The notes beneath the pieces are model-generated. The model saw only the letters and a list, made by a program, of their open reading frames with translations, was not told the origin of the DNA and did not search any database. Made by a program: the position numbers and the translations under genes. This document shows positions 1 through 7,124 of a DNA stretch of 7,625 nt, in pieces. Positions within the stretch are counted from its first letter, which is position 1. Every line of letters starts with the position of its first letter. This stretch comes from Victivallis vadensis (lineage in GTDB: Bacteria > Verrucomicrobiota > Lentisphaeria > Victivallales > GWF2-50-93): contig DYRX01000210.1 in NCBI GenBank assembly GCA_020718525.1, positions 1 through 7,625 of the forward strand, in the 5' to 3' direction.

Positions 1-5
1 AATAG

Positions 6-113
6 GCAAAAGAGCAGTCTTCTTTTGGATTTTTTCGCTTCACGCGCTATTTTCCAGGTTTGTCCTTAGAGCCAATTGCAAAAGTCAAAATACTGGATGC
101 TTTGCAGACATGA
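6..113 (+). other. Possible tail of an upstream gene (ATGA overlap)
   Basis: The frame ending at TGA 111-113 is open back to a TAG at 3-5, giving about 35 residues that end in a plausible C-terminus (...KVKILDALQT). Its stop overlaps the next start as ATGA (110-113), the usual arrangement of translationally coupled genes. No ATG or GTG start is visible after the TAG, so the frame is either a broken gene end or chance. The frame of the next gene is also open from base 2 to 109 without a stop, so an N-terminal extension of that gene cannot be excluded. A third frame stops at TAG 67-69. No promoter was recognised here. Confidence 0.25.
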
Positions 114-961
114 AGCGGAAAATGAGAAGCGGAGATTTTTTTGCCATTCTACTGATCGTCGTCATGCCGCTTGCCGGCATAGGCGGGGCAGTATATTTTG
201 TCATGAGCGCATACTCGCATCAGCGCAGTCTCATTGTCAAGGAGATTTCCGAGATTCCGCCCTTTGACGCCGAAATTGCCGGGAGGAGTCTTGCCGATGA
301 AATGAAGCTTCCCTATCCGGTGCAGGCTCCGGAGAAAATCAAAGAGGATCTCGCGAAGGAAATAGACGATGCCGTCTCGGCAATGTTGCAGAAGAATTTC
401 AATCCCAAGGATTTGGGCGCGAAAAAAATGGAGATCTTCAAAAAATATTCAGAAGCCAAGCCAGGCGACACGGTCGTCATTTTGGCGAAGAACGTAAAAG
501 GGGAGTTTTCGGGCAAATTTTACGGTTTTGACGGGCATTTGGTGAAGATTGGCAACATGAAGTTCAGGGTTGACGACATTCTTGAAGACTACCGCTATCT
601 TTTTGACGCGGAGCTTGCGGACAGGATTTCCCGCGAGAAGATTGCCGAATTCGAGTCTTCGATTCAGGCGGCAAAGAAGAGCGCAGTTGAAACACTGCGG
701 ATTTCGCTAGAGTCAGATATTTATCCGAAGGCTGGCTACCTCAAGCCAGAGTATGCAGAGTGGATATCGTCCAAGGACTTTTTTGATTTGAAGCTGAAAG
801 ACGAAGAGGAGAAGCATGCGCGCGAAAGGCTTGAAAAAGTAAAGGAAATCGAGGGGCGGCACAAGCTTTTCGGGCTTTTCAGGGTGCAATACGAGGTGTC
901 GGAAGCCGTCGGCGGGGCTTCCTCGGGGACTCAGCAAGAGAAAAGTCTGGACAAGGAATGA
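110..961 (+). CDS. Membrane-anchored protein of unknown function, first visible gene of the peptide-importer operon
   Basis: I do not recognise this 283-residue protein. It has a short basic N-terminus (MKRKMR) and one hydrophobic segment at about residues 9-32, which reads as a signal anchor with the rest of the chain outside the cytoplasm. Residues 45-110 are charged and mixed. Residues about 115-158 alternate hydrophobic and glycine positions (KPGDTVVIL..., FSGKFYGFDGHLVKIG) and look like a small SH3-like beta barrel. Long charged helices follow at about 165-205 and 228-250, possibly coiled coil, with a low-complexity Gly/Ser/Gln tail. The start at 110 is chosen for the ATGA overlap with the preceding frame; ATG 122 is an alternative with a slightly better purine run upstream. 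The stop lies 1 bp before the dppD-type gene, so it is very likely co-transcribed with the importer ATPases. A role in the importer or in the envelope is inference from position only. Confidence 0.8.
   Translation: MKRKMRSGDFFAILLIVVMPLAGIGGAVYFVMSAYSHQRSLIVKEISEIPPFDAEIAGRSLADEMKLPYPVQAPEKIKEDLAKEIDDAVSAMLQKNFNPKDLGAKKMEIFKKYSEAKPGDTVVILAKNVKGEFSGKFYGFDGHLVKIGNMKFRVDDILEDYRYLFDAELADRISREKIAEFESSIQAAKKSAVETLRISLESDIYPKAGYLKPEYAEWISSKDFFDLKLKDEEEKHARERLEKVKEIEGRHKLFGLFRVQYEVSEAVGGASSGTQQEKSLDKE
953..957 (+). promoter_or_regulatory. Shine-Dalgarno of the dppD-type gene
   Basis: AAGGA lies 5 bases before ATG 963, inside the last codons of the preceding gene. It supports the 963 start and tight coupling of the two genes. 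Confidence 0.6.
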
Positions 962-962
962 G

Positions 963-1964
963 ATGAGCCTTCTCGAAGTAAAAAATCTTTCGGTCTTTTT
1001 TGAATCCGACAGTTCGCGCCTGGTTCCCGCTGTCTCCGACCTGAGCTTCAGCGCTGAAAAGGGCGAGATTTTGGCTCTTGTCGGGGAAAGCGGCTGTGGA
1101 AAAAGCGTGACCTGCCTTTCTCTTGCACGCCTTCTTCCGGAGCCGCCTGCCGTATATGGAAAGAGCCAGATCATTTTTTCCCACAAGGAAAGGCGATACG
1201 ATGTCTTGAAGCTGAATTCTTCAGGGCTCCGCGAATTTCGCAGAACCTGCGTCGGCTACATTTTTCAGGAGCCTTCGGTCTCTCTGAATCCAGTTTTTCG
1301 AGTGGGAGATCAGATTGCGGAATCAATCAGGCTGAGGAATAAGACTGCTTCGGGAGAGGTTTTTCCCGAGACAGTCAGACTCCTCGAGCAGGTAGGGATA
1401 CCAGAGCCGGAAAAGAAGATGAAGGCGTATCCGCACGAGCTGAGCGGCGGAATGCAGCAGAGGATCATGATTGCGATGGCTCTCGCAGGAGAGCCGGACA
1501 TTCTCATCGCCGACGAGCCCAGCACAGCGCTTGACGTTACAATTCAGGCGCAGATTCTCGATCTTCTGAGATCAATCCGCGACAAGAGGGGGATGACGAT
1601 TTTACTTGTCACGCACAACCTTGGGATTGTTGCTGAAATGGCCGACCGCGTGATCATAATGTATGCCGGGCACTCGATGGAATCAGGCTCAGTGCGTGAG
1701 ATCATTGATGGAGCGATGCATCCGTACACGAAGGCGTTGCTTGAGGCGGTCCCCAAGCTTGGCAGGGAGAAAGGAAAGCCTCTCGCCACGATAAGGGGCA
1801 ATGTTCCTGCACCGTCGAATTATCCGCCGGGATGCCGCTTCTACGGTAGATGCGCCTTGGCGGACAGGCTTTCCGATAGCGAGCGCAGGCTTTGCGCCGA
1901 AAAAGTTCCGGAATTCATCGAAATCAGAAAAGGGCGCCATTGCAGATGCCACTACTCGAAGTGA
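963..1964 (+). CDS. dppD: Oligopeptide/dipeptide ABC importer ATP-binding protein, DppD/OppD type
   Basis: This 333-residue protein is one of the two cytoplasmic ATPases that power peptide import through a paired permease. Visible motifs are Walker A GESGCGKS (41-48), Q-loop Gln102 (FQEP), signature LSGGMQQR (160-167), Walker B with catalytic Glu (ILIADEP, 180-186), D-loop SALD-like STALD (187-191) and H-loop His218 (VTHN). The C-terminal oligopeptide-transporter extension carries MHPYTKALLEAVP (252-264) and Cys291, Cys297, Cys311 and Cys327/329. In OppD/DppD proteins this cysteine pattern is known to hold an iron-sulfur cluster. All catalytic residues are present and the length is normal for the family. 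It follows the 283-aa gene by 1 bp and overlaps the dppF-type gene by 19 bp, so the pair should act as a heterodimer. Whether the substrate is di- or oligopeptide, or another solute such as nickel, cannot be told from the ATPase, so the symbol is a family label. Confidence 0.93.
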   Translation: MSLLEVKNLSVFFESDSSRLVPAVSDLSFSAEKGEILALVGESGCGKSVTCLSLARLLPEPPAVYGKSQIIFSHKERRYDVLKLNSSGLREFRRTCVGYIFQEPSVSLNPVFRVGDQIAESIRLRNKTASGEVFPETVRLLEQVGIPEPEKKMKAYPHELSGGMQQRIMIAMALAGEPDILIADEPSTALDVTIQAQILDLLRSIRDKRGMTILLVTHNLGIVAEMADRVIIMYAGHSMESGSVREIIDGAMHPYTKALLEAVPKLGREKGKPLATIRGNVPAPSNYPPGCRFYGRCALADRLSDSERRLCAEKVPEFIEIRKGRHCRCHYSK

Positions 1965-2917
1965 AAAATATTGATGTCTGGTATCCCCAGCGTGCTTCGC
2001 TTTTTTCCAGGCGCGCCTATGTGAAGGCGGTCAACTCTGTCAGCTTCACGCTTGCCAGGGGGGAGACGCTCGGCCTGGTCGGAGAGAGCGGCTGTGGAAA
2101 GAGTTCCCTCGGCAGGGCGATCGTCAGGCTCGAGGACATCAAAAACGGCTCGGTTTTTCTCGACGGCAGGGATATCTCCAGGCTCAAGGGCTCGGCGCTC
2201 AGGAAGTCGAGAAAAGATTTCCAGATGATATTCCAGGATCCCTATGGATCGCTGAACCCGAAGATGACTGTCTATTCAGCTCTCGACGAGGTTTTGCGGA
2301 CGCACAGCAGGCTCGGAAGGCAGGAGAGGCTGAAAAGAATCGTCGAGCTGATCGGCATGGTCGGACTGAACTCCGATCAGATCAACAGGTACCCGCATCA
2401 GTTCAGCGGCGGGCAGAGGCAGAGGATCGGGATCGCCCGCGCGCTGGCGGTGGAGCCGAGGCTGATTGTCGCAGACGAGCCGGTCTCGGCATTGGATGTC
2501 AGCGTCCAGGCTCAGATTATAAATCTTCTCATTGACATACAGAAGCAGACGCATATCGCATATCTCTTTATCGCACATGACCTTGCGGTGGTCGAACACA
2601 TCAGCGCAAGAATAATAGTGATGTATGCCGGAAGGGTTGTCGAGAGCGGCGCCAGCTCGGAAATTGTCGCAAATCCGCTCCATCCCTACACAAAAGCCCT
2701 TCTTTCGGCGGTTCCGACTCTTGACCCCCTGACAAAGCGCAAAAGAATCATTTTGCAGGGCGACATCCCATCTCCGCTCAATCTGCCCTGCGGATGCGTG
2801 TTCCATCCCAGATGTCCGGTTGCCCGCGAGAAATGCAGGAAGGATGTCCCACCGCTGGAAAAGCAGGACAAGTCCCGCGAATGCGCATGCTTCTTTGTCG
2901 AGAACTCAAATTTGTAA
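1946..2917 (+). CDS. dppF: Oligopeptide/dipeptide ABC importer ATP-binding protein, DppF/OppF type
   Basis: The second ATPase of the importer, 323 residues. It shows Walker A GESGCGKS (46-53), Q-loop Gln97 (FQDP), signature FSGGQRQR (153-160), Walker B LIVADEP (173-179), VSALD D-loop (180-184), H-loop His211 (IAHD) and the C-terminal segment LHPYTKALLSAVP followed by Cys284, Cys290, Cys297 and Cys313/315. I chose ATG 1946 (MPLLEVKNIDVWYP) because it aligns with the start of its partner (MSLLEVKNLSVFF). A TTG at 1892 would add 18 unconserved residues. The gene begins 19 bp inside the end of dppD, and a purine run at 1926-1933 is a modest ribosome-binding site. The operon appears to end here at TAA 2915-2917. 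Residues 146-176 and 243-320 are duplicated almost identically in the broken copy at 7125-7457. Confidence 0.94.
   Translation: MPLLEVKNIDVWYPQRASLFSRRAYVKAVNSVSFTLARGETLGLVGESGCGKSSLGRAIVRLEDIKNGSVFLDGRDISRLKGSALRKSRKDFQMIFQDPYGSLNPKMTVYSALDEVLRTHSRLGRQERLKRIVELIGMVGLNSDQINRYPHQFSGGQRQRIGIARALAVEPRLIVADEPVSALDVSVQAQIINLLIDIQKQTHIAYLFIAHDLAVVEHISARIIVMYAGRVVESGASSEIVANPLHPYTKALLSAVPTLDPLTKRKRIILQGDIPSPLNLPCGCVFHPRCPVAREKCRKDVPPLEKQDKSRECACFFVENSNL
2381..2904 (+). repeat. Source segment of the partial dppF duplication, with internal 9-bp direct repeats
   Basis: Bases 2381-2473 match 7125-7217, and bases 2672-2904 match 7218-7450, in the same orientation. Over 326 aligned bases I count two differences (2444 C versus 7188 T; 2680 C versus 7226 T). 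The intervening 198 bp are absent from the copy. ATTGTCGCA occurs at 2465-2473 and again at 2663-2671, and only once in the copy (7209-7217). This is the expected footprint of a deletion between short direct repeats. Confidence 0.95.
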
Positions 2918-2956
2918 TATCTGATGCTGAACAGCCCTATAGTTTCTCGTTCTAAC

Positions 2957-2975
2957 AAATTCAATTCTTGAATTT
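2957..2975. repeat. AT-rich perfect inverted repeat in the convergent spacer
   Basis: AAATTCAA (2957-2964) and TTGAATTT (2968-2975) are perfect inverted arms around a TTC loop, 40 bp after the dppF stop. An RNA stem here would be AU-rich and there is no clean T-run after it on the plus strand. It may help end the operon transcript, but as a terminator it is weak. Confidence 0.4.
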
Positions 2976-2984
2976 ATTTATCTG

Positions 2985-3008
2985 AAAAACCGTAGATGGC
3001 ATCTGCGG
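2985..3008 (-). terminator. Likely rho-independent terminator of the metalloprotease gene
   Basis: Read on the minus strand, CCGCAGAT (3008-3001) pairs with ATCTACGG (2997-2990) around a 3-base loop, with one C-A mismatch in the 8-bp stem, and is followed directly by TTTTT (2989-2985). It lies about 45 bp past the stop of the minus-strand gene. On the plus strand the same stem has no T-run after it. Confidence 0.55.
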
Positions 3009-3053
3009 AATGGCTCTCAATGACATCCCGACGGCAGTCAGCGATTTCGAGCT

Positions 3054-6000
3054 TTACTCGAGATCCAAGACATGCCGATCATTGCCTGAGCTATACACCG
3101 TCCCTGTCGATGTCACGGTAAAGCCATTCATCAAATAGACAATGACCTTGCGGGTGAACGCATGCTCCCATAGCATGTCAGCCTTGCCATCTCCGCTGAA
3201 ATCTAGAATCCTTATGACATTCCAGTCCATGTCCTGTTTTGTGTAGACTGTTCCGGCTGATGATGTTGCAATGCCATTCATCAGCCATACGCTTCCAGTA
3301 CCACTGCTGTGCTCCCAATGGATGTCGGTCTTGCCGTCGCCATTGAAGTCGGCCGTGTTCTTGACCGTCCATCCGACGCTTTTCTTATATGCGAAGCCGG
3401 TGGACGCTATGCTGAGCCCGTTCATGAGATAGATTGCGCCCGAGCCGTCCGTGTGCTCCCAGAGCAGATCTGCCTTGGTGTCGCCATTGAAATCTCCCGT
3501 CTTTATTATATTCCAAGCTGATGTGGTGCTCTTCATATATGCTGTCCCATGGCTCAGTATAGCTGTTCCATTCATCAGATAAATATAGCCGGTGCCGTCC
3601 GTGTGCTCCCAGAGCAGATCGGCCTTGCCATCGCCATTGAAGTCGGCTGTCTGTTTGATTGTCCATGCTGGATTGCGCTGGTAGATTGCAGCGCTCGATA
3701 TAATGCTGCAGCCATTCATCAAATAGAGGTGCCCTGCGCCTGTCGCATTTTCCCAGAGGATGTCTGCCTTCTTGTCGCCGTTGAAGTCGGCTATCGTTTT
3801 AACAAACCAGCCAAAGCCTCCCTTGCAGATATTCTTCATCTGAGTTGTTAGTGCGCCGTTCATCAAATAGATGAGGAAATCACCCGTGGAAGCGTTTTTC
3901 CATAGCAGGTCTGCCTTGCCATCTCCATTGAAATCGGCTGTACGTACCACTGCCCAGTCTTGATTTGTCTTATCATAAATTTTAGAATATGAAGTCATGG
4001 TTTGACCGTTCATGAAATATAGCCAGCCGTCCCCGGCAGTCGTTTCGGAAGCTAGATCTGCTTTGCCGTCGCCGTTGAAATCCCAGGGAGAGGCCTCTGC
4101 GAAATTCGCAGTGAATGTCTTGTTCGCAGTGATATTTGTGTCAGTTCTCGCCGCAGTCATGACATCGTCGCTCCATTTGACAAAGTGATAGCCTGCGCTG
4201 GGCACTGCCGTGACAAGGGAGCCGGATGCTCCATGGCTGACCGTCTGTGGACTTGCCCCATTGATCAGGCCTCCTGGACCCGCAGTGTATTTGATCGTAT
4301 ATGTTTTGATTGAGAAATTTGCGGTGACTGTGGCTGAAGATTGAAGAATCACAGTTGTTGAAGCGGAGTTTGCGTTCCCAAGAGTTGCACCAGCGGTAGC
4401 AGTCCAATTTGTAAATGTATACAAGGAACTGCTTGCTGTTGCTGTTATGCTCTGAACCTGACCGACGGTTACAGTATGCGCACCTGTTGACGGAGTAGTG
4501 GTTCCACCTGCGGATGGACTTGCAGACATCGAAAGAGTCGCCGTCTGCGGCTGGCCTGAAGTAAAATTGGCTGTGACGCTCTTGTTTGCATTCATGATGA
4601 GATTCGCCGGATTTGCCAAACCTGAAAGATCGCCCGACCAGTTCGAAAAAACATACCCAGAATTGGGTACAGGCGTCAATTGAACATTAGAACCGCTGTC
4701 ATAGAAGGAGGTGTTCGGTGTCTTCGTCACCGAGCCATTCGACGCAATGATCGTAAGAGAAAAATCGTCGTCTGTCTCTGTTGCCGTTACAGTTGTGTTT
4801 GCAAGACCTGTGGCAGAACATGTGATTGTTGCGGTCCCGTTCGTATTGTCCGAATTGTCTTCTGCCGCCGCGAGGGTGACCGTCTGATAGGTGCTCCAGT
4901 TTGATGTTGTGAAAGTCAGGCTTGCCCCCGAGCTGACCGATATGTCGCTGTCTCCGGAACTTCTTGATACAGAAACTGTTGCATTTGAGGATGGTTTTGC
5001 TGAAAGTTTCACCTGGAATGTTGCAGTTCCGCCTTCGGGGAGATTTGCGGAAGAAGCCGATGTTACGATAGAGACCACGCCGCTTGCAGTGCAATAGGCG
5101 GCTATTATGCCTTTGACATTTTCGATTCCGCGCTTGTTATCTCCGTCGGCGGCATCGCCGCAGACATGGCTTCCGCCTTCAGCGGGAGAAAGGCTGGGCG
5201 TGGAGAAGTAGTCTATCCTTTTGTATTCGGCGGATCCTGCGCTGTCGAAATTTTCGTAGGTCATGACGGTGCAATATCCGGTGCTGTAGTTGCTAGGTGG
5301 AGGATTGTGCGCCCACTGCCAGCCGGCGGAATAAGTGTATAGGCCGGGACCTTTCTGGGTTGTCTGAGTCTTCGAGTGATGAGCGCCCATGTTGTGTCCA
5401 GCCTCGTGAATGTCCGTGGCAGTCCAGGTCGCCTGCTGAATCCTTGTGATGTGGAAGGCGTAAGCCTTGTTTCCTGATGTCGTGTTCAAGAGCCAGCCGA
5501 GACCGCCCGTGTCGTCAACCTTAGTGAGGAATCCGACAATGTCGCCGCCATAGTTTTCACGCCAAGTGTGAATCTCGTCAATGTAGCCATCGCTTGTGCT
5601 GGTCAGCCTGTTCAAATCGGTGCTGGAGTTTCCTTCGGTGTAGCTGACTTCGGCGGAATGGACAAGGGTCCAGGTCATTCCCATATTGCTGTTGTTCAGC
5701 ACAGTCTGCCCCTTGCTCATTGTCAGCGAAACAGCATTGGCAATGCCTCCAAGACTGCTGTCGGCGTAAGTTTTGGCATTGGGCGTATAGACTAGCATGA
5801 CACCGATTTCAGCATTTGCATCCTCATTAGAATCCGAGGGGACGGAAGGCATTGAATCAGGCATTCCAGGTGGAGGGATCAGCACCGCGTCGGCACCTGG
5901 AGGCAGGGGCTGAGACAAAGGAAATGAGGAAGTATCCGGATGCTCCCCTTCCATGAATCCTCTGGAAGACGGATTGTAGTCGAATGCGTAGTAGGCAGTT

Positions 6001-6647
6001 CCCCTCGGATAGACTGAATACTCTATGCCTTTTTCCGGGAAGGAGAACTCTGCAGAACTTACGCCGTCGGTCGTTGCAATGGCAAAATAGCTGTAGATTT
6101 CGCCGTCAATTTTGCCAGAAAGCGCTGAAGTGCCATTTACATTGACTGACGAAAGCTCCACTGTTCCTGTGAATTCGTGTCCTGGGAACAACTCAAAACT
6201 AAGCTTGGTTCCATTTTCGGGGAGATGTCCATCAAGAATGTCGTCTGAGAGGAGAACTTTGCGATGCCTCACAACACCCTGCAGTTCGCGGACAATCCCG
6301 GGATCCGGCGATTGGATGGAACCGTCGCCTCTCATTCCTGAAAATTTCGTTACTGCTGTGCCATTGCTTTGCGGATCTGAGGGAGATTCGCCCGCCCGCG
6401 GCATTGCCGAAACCGACTTCAGAGTGTCGTTGACAGGAAGACCGCTTTGAATAGAATCCCCTGACAGTACTGAAGATTCCGAATCATGCTCTGCATCCTG
6501 ATATGAAATCTCGGATACGTGAGTTTGTTGCGGGAGTCCACCGGTTGATGTATTTCCAGGCTTGAAAGACCAATATGAAATGATGCCAGAAGTCAGAATT
6601 AGAGTCGAAAGCGTCAAAATCGCACAGCGTGAAAAGGGGCGTTTCAT
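3054..6647 (-). CDS. Secreted reprolysin/M72-like zinc metalloprotease with Calx-beta-like, InlB-type and FG-GAP repeats
   Basis: A 1197-residue exported protein. Residues 1-26 form a signal peptide (basic MKRPFSR, then hydrophobic core). About 27-275 is a propeptide-like region, acidic and Ser/Pro-rich, with a Pro-rich linker at 246-270. The catalytic domain spans about 278-520: it opens with IGVMLVYTPNAKTYA, contains STDLNRL and DGYIDEIH as in reprolysin-like and peptidyl-Asp (M72) peptidases, and carries H414-E415-x2-H418-x2-G421-x2-H424 with a Met-turn at Met462 (TVMTY) and YFSTPSL at 480-486. All expected zinc ligands and the catalytic Glu are present. A Calx-beta-like domain (523-630), three beta-rich repeats (631-850) and seven FG-GAP/VCBS repeats (855-1197) follow. 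The likely role is extracellular or surface proteolysis with carbohydrate- or protein-binding accessory modules; the substrate is unknown. I see no LPXTG or PEP-CTERM-like sorting tail. ATG 6647 is set by a strong AGGAGG upstream. It is convergent with the importer operon and monocistronic as far as seen. Confidence 0.9.
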   Translation of the reverse strand: MKRPFSRCAILTLSTLILTSGIISYWSFKPGNTSTGGLPQQTHVSEISYQDAEHDSESSVLSGDSIQSGLPVNDTLKSVSAMPRAGESPSDPQSNGTAVTKFSGMRGDGSIQSPDPGIVRELQGVVRHRKVLLSDDILDGHLPENGTKLSFELFPGHEFTGTVELSSVNVNGTSALSGKIDGEIYSYFAIATTDGVSSAEFSFPEKGIEYSVYPRGTAYYAFDYNPSSRGFMEGEHPDTSSFPLSQPLPPGADAVLIPPPGMPDSMPSVPSDSNEDANAEIGVMLVYTPNAKTYADSSLGGIANAVSLTMSKGQTVLNNSNMGMTWTLVHSAEVSYTEGNSSTDLNRLTSTSDGYIDEIHTWRENYGGDIVGFLTKVDDTGGLGWLLNTTSGNKAYAFHITRIQQATWTATDIHEAGHNMGAHHSKTQTTQKGPGLYTYSAGWQWAHNPPPSNYSTGYCTVMTYENFDSAGSAEYKRIDYFSTPSLSPAEGGSHVCGDAADGDNKRGIENVKGIIAAYCTASGVVSIVTSASSANLPEGGTATFQVKLSAKPSSNATVSVSRSSGDSDISVSSGASLTFTTSNWSTYQTVTLAAAEDNSDNTNGTATITCSATGLANTTVTATETDDDFSLTIIASNGSVTKTPNTSFYDSGSNVQLTPVPNSGYVFSNWSGDLSGLANPANLIMNANKSVTANFTSGQPQTATLSMSASPSAGGTTTPSTGAHTVTVGQVQSITATASSSLYTFTNWTATAGATLGNANSASTTVILQSSATVTANFSIKTYTIKYTAGPGGLINGASPQTVSHGASGSLVTAVPSAGYHFVKWSDDVMTAARTDTNITANKTFTANFAEASPWDFNGDGKADLASETTAGDGWLYFMNGQTMTSYSKIYDKTNQDWAVVRTADFNGDGKADLLWKNASTGDFLIYLMNGALTTQMKNICKGGFGWFVKTIADFNGDKKADILWENATGAGHLYLMNGCSIISSAAIYQRNPAWTIKQTADFNGDGKADLLWEHTDGTGYIYLMNGTAILSHGTAYMKSTTSAWNIIKTGDFNGDTKADLLWEHTDGSGAIYLMNGLSIASTGFAYKKSVGWTVKNTADFNGDGKTDIHWEHSSGTGSVWLMNGIATSSAGTVYTKQDMDWNVIRILDFSGDGKADMLWEHAFTRKVIVYLMNGFTVTSTGTVYSSGNDRHVLDLE
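3057..4085 (-). repeat. Seven tandem FG-GAP/VCBS-type repeats (about 147 bp each)
   Basis: The calcium-loop motif DFNGDGKAD or a close variant begins at residues 856, 905, 954, 1002, 1052, 1100 and 1149, spaced 48-50 residues. Each unit continues with LLWEH-like and YLMNG-like strands. Unit 1 is the most divergent (LASETTAG), unit 3 has DKKAD, unit 5 DTKAD, and the last DFSGDGKAD. The Asp/Asn pattern is typical of Ca-binding loops. Seven units is a number that can close a beta-propeller. Confidence 0.9.
4098..4757 (-). repeat. Three divergent beta-rich repeats (InlB B-repeat/'bacterial repeat' style)
   Basis: Residues 631-850 contain three units of about 65-80 residues. Each ends in an aromatic FxxW segment (VFSNWSG, TFTNWTA, HFVKWSD) followed by a VTANF or FTANF strand, at about residues 690-696, 774-778 and 844-849. 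The pattern is common in surface and secreted bacterial proteins as spacers or stalks. The units are clearly divergent at the DNA level. Confidence 0.7.
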
Positions 6648-6657
6648 AATCCAAACT

Positions 6658-6663
6658 CCTCCT
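6658..6663 (-). promoter_or_regulatory. Shine-Dalgarno of the metalloprotease gene
   Basis: AGGAGG on the minus strand, 10 bases before the ATG at 6647-6645. It is the strongest ribosome-binding site in the window and fixes the start. Confidence 0.8.
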
Positions 6664-6705
6664 GTTTAGCCAATGTTTAGGTAGATGTCCAGTAAAACTT
6701 GTACC

Positions 6706-6733
6706 AATATAATTCCTACTGATAATCTTGCAA
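6706..6733 (-). promoter_or_regulatory. Candidate sigma-70-type promoter of the metalloprotease gene
   Basis: On the minus strand TTGCAA (6733-6728) is followed after 16 bases by TATATT (6711-6706), a 4/6 and a 5/6 match to the -35 and -10 consensus. The -10 lies about 60 bp before the ATG. The surrounding 6664-6790 is AT-rich and noncoding, as expected for a promoter region, but AT-rich DNA gives such matches by chance. Confidence 0.35.
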
Positions 6734-6837
6734 GCTTCCCCCAAAATATATTCAAAGAAAGGACTATCGGGGGCTGTTCCTGCATTTGACATTTGCAAGT
6801 GCCTCATTGTTCACAAGCAAATAAAATCGGGTGCAAA

Positions 6838-7119
6838 TCATATTTCGTGCGATATGGTGAATTCCTTGTGGAGGGCGGCGTAAGTCCCGACTATTTCGAG
6901 AAGTTGCGAATGGGTGCCGGTTTCGACGATTCTGCCGTTTTCGCCGACATTCGTGCGGAATCCTTCCGGAAGCGATTCGATGATGTCCAGGCAGTCGAGT
7001 TTCTTCACTGCCAGAATCGCCTCTTCCTCTGTCGCTCCGGGCTTCCCTACGATGATCTTTTCAAGGACGGTTCCAGTGAAGAGGAAGTTCATCTAAAGGA
7101 CGATTCCGAGGTGCTTTCT
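6838..7119 (-). pseudogene. Remnant of an exporter-type ABC transporter ATPase domain (core deleted, nonsense at the Q-loop)
   Basis: Read from 7119 downward, the frame gives RKHLGIVL, a TAG (7095-7093), then MNFLFTGTVLEKI..., VGKPGATEEEAILAV and IIESLPEGF..NVGENG, which is the Q-loop-to-helical-domain stretch of ABCB/MsbA-type exporters. The family glutamine expected after LGIVL is the TAG codon. After VGENG (ending near 6934) the sequence jumps straight to RIVETGTHSQLLE..GTYAALHKEF, the C-terminal end of the same domain, and stops at TGA 6840-6838. The ABC signature, Walker B, D-loop and H-loop that normally lie between are missing, roughly a hundred residues by family comparison. The membrane domain and Walker A are absent too. 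The fragment abuts the dppF copy at about 7120-7125. The ATG at 7092 would give an 84-residue product that cannot be an ATPase. Confidence 0.8.
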
Positions 7120-7124
7120 TCAGA

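Noticed and set aside
713..1186. Minus-strand open frame of 157 codons across the end of the 283-aa gene and the start of dppD
   Set aside because: It is antisense to two well-supported coding regions, resembles no family, and has no independent ribosome-binding site.
2276..2806. Minus-strand open frame of 176 codons inside dppF, with a matching frame at 7089-7352
   Set aside because: The similarity between the two only reflects the duplicated dppF DNA; both are antisense shadows of the ATPase frame.
3057..4085. CRISPR-like array suggested by regular repeats of about 147 bp
   Set aside because: The repeats are in-frame protein repeats (FG-GAP type) that vary in sequence, without identical repeats or unique spacers of CRISPR size.
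6791..6822. Imperfect inverted repeat ATTTGCAAGTG/CACAAGCAAAT as a terminator
   Set aside because: The stem has two central mismatches, a 10-base loop and no T-run on either side.
7093..7095. TAG recoded as glutamine (alternative genetic code)
   Set aside because: The four intact genes use TGA or TAA stops and contain no in-frame TAG, and the TAG occurs in a fragment already broken by a large deletion, so simple decay explains it.
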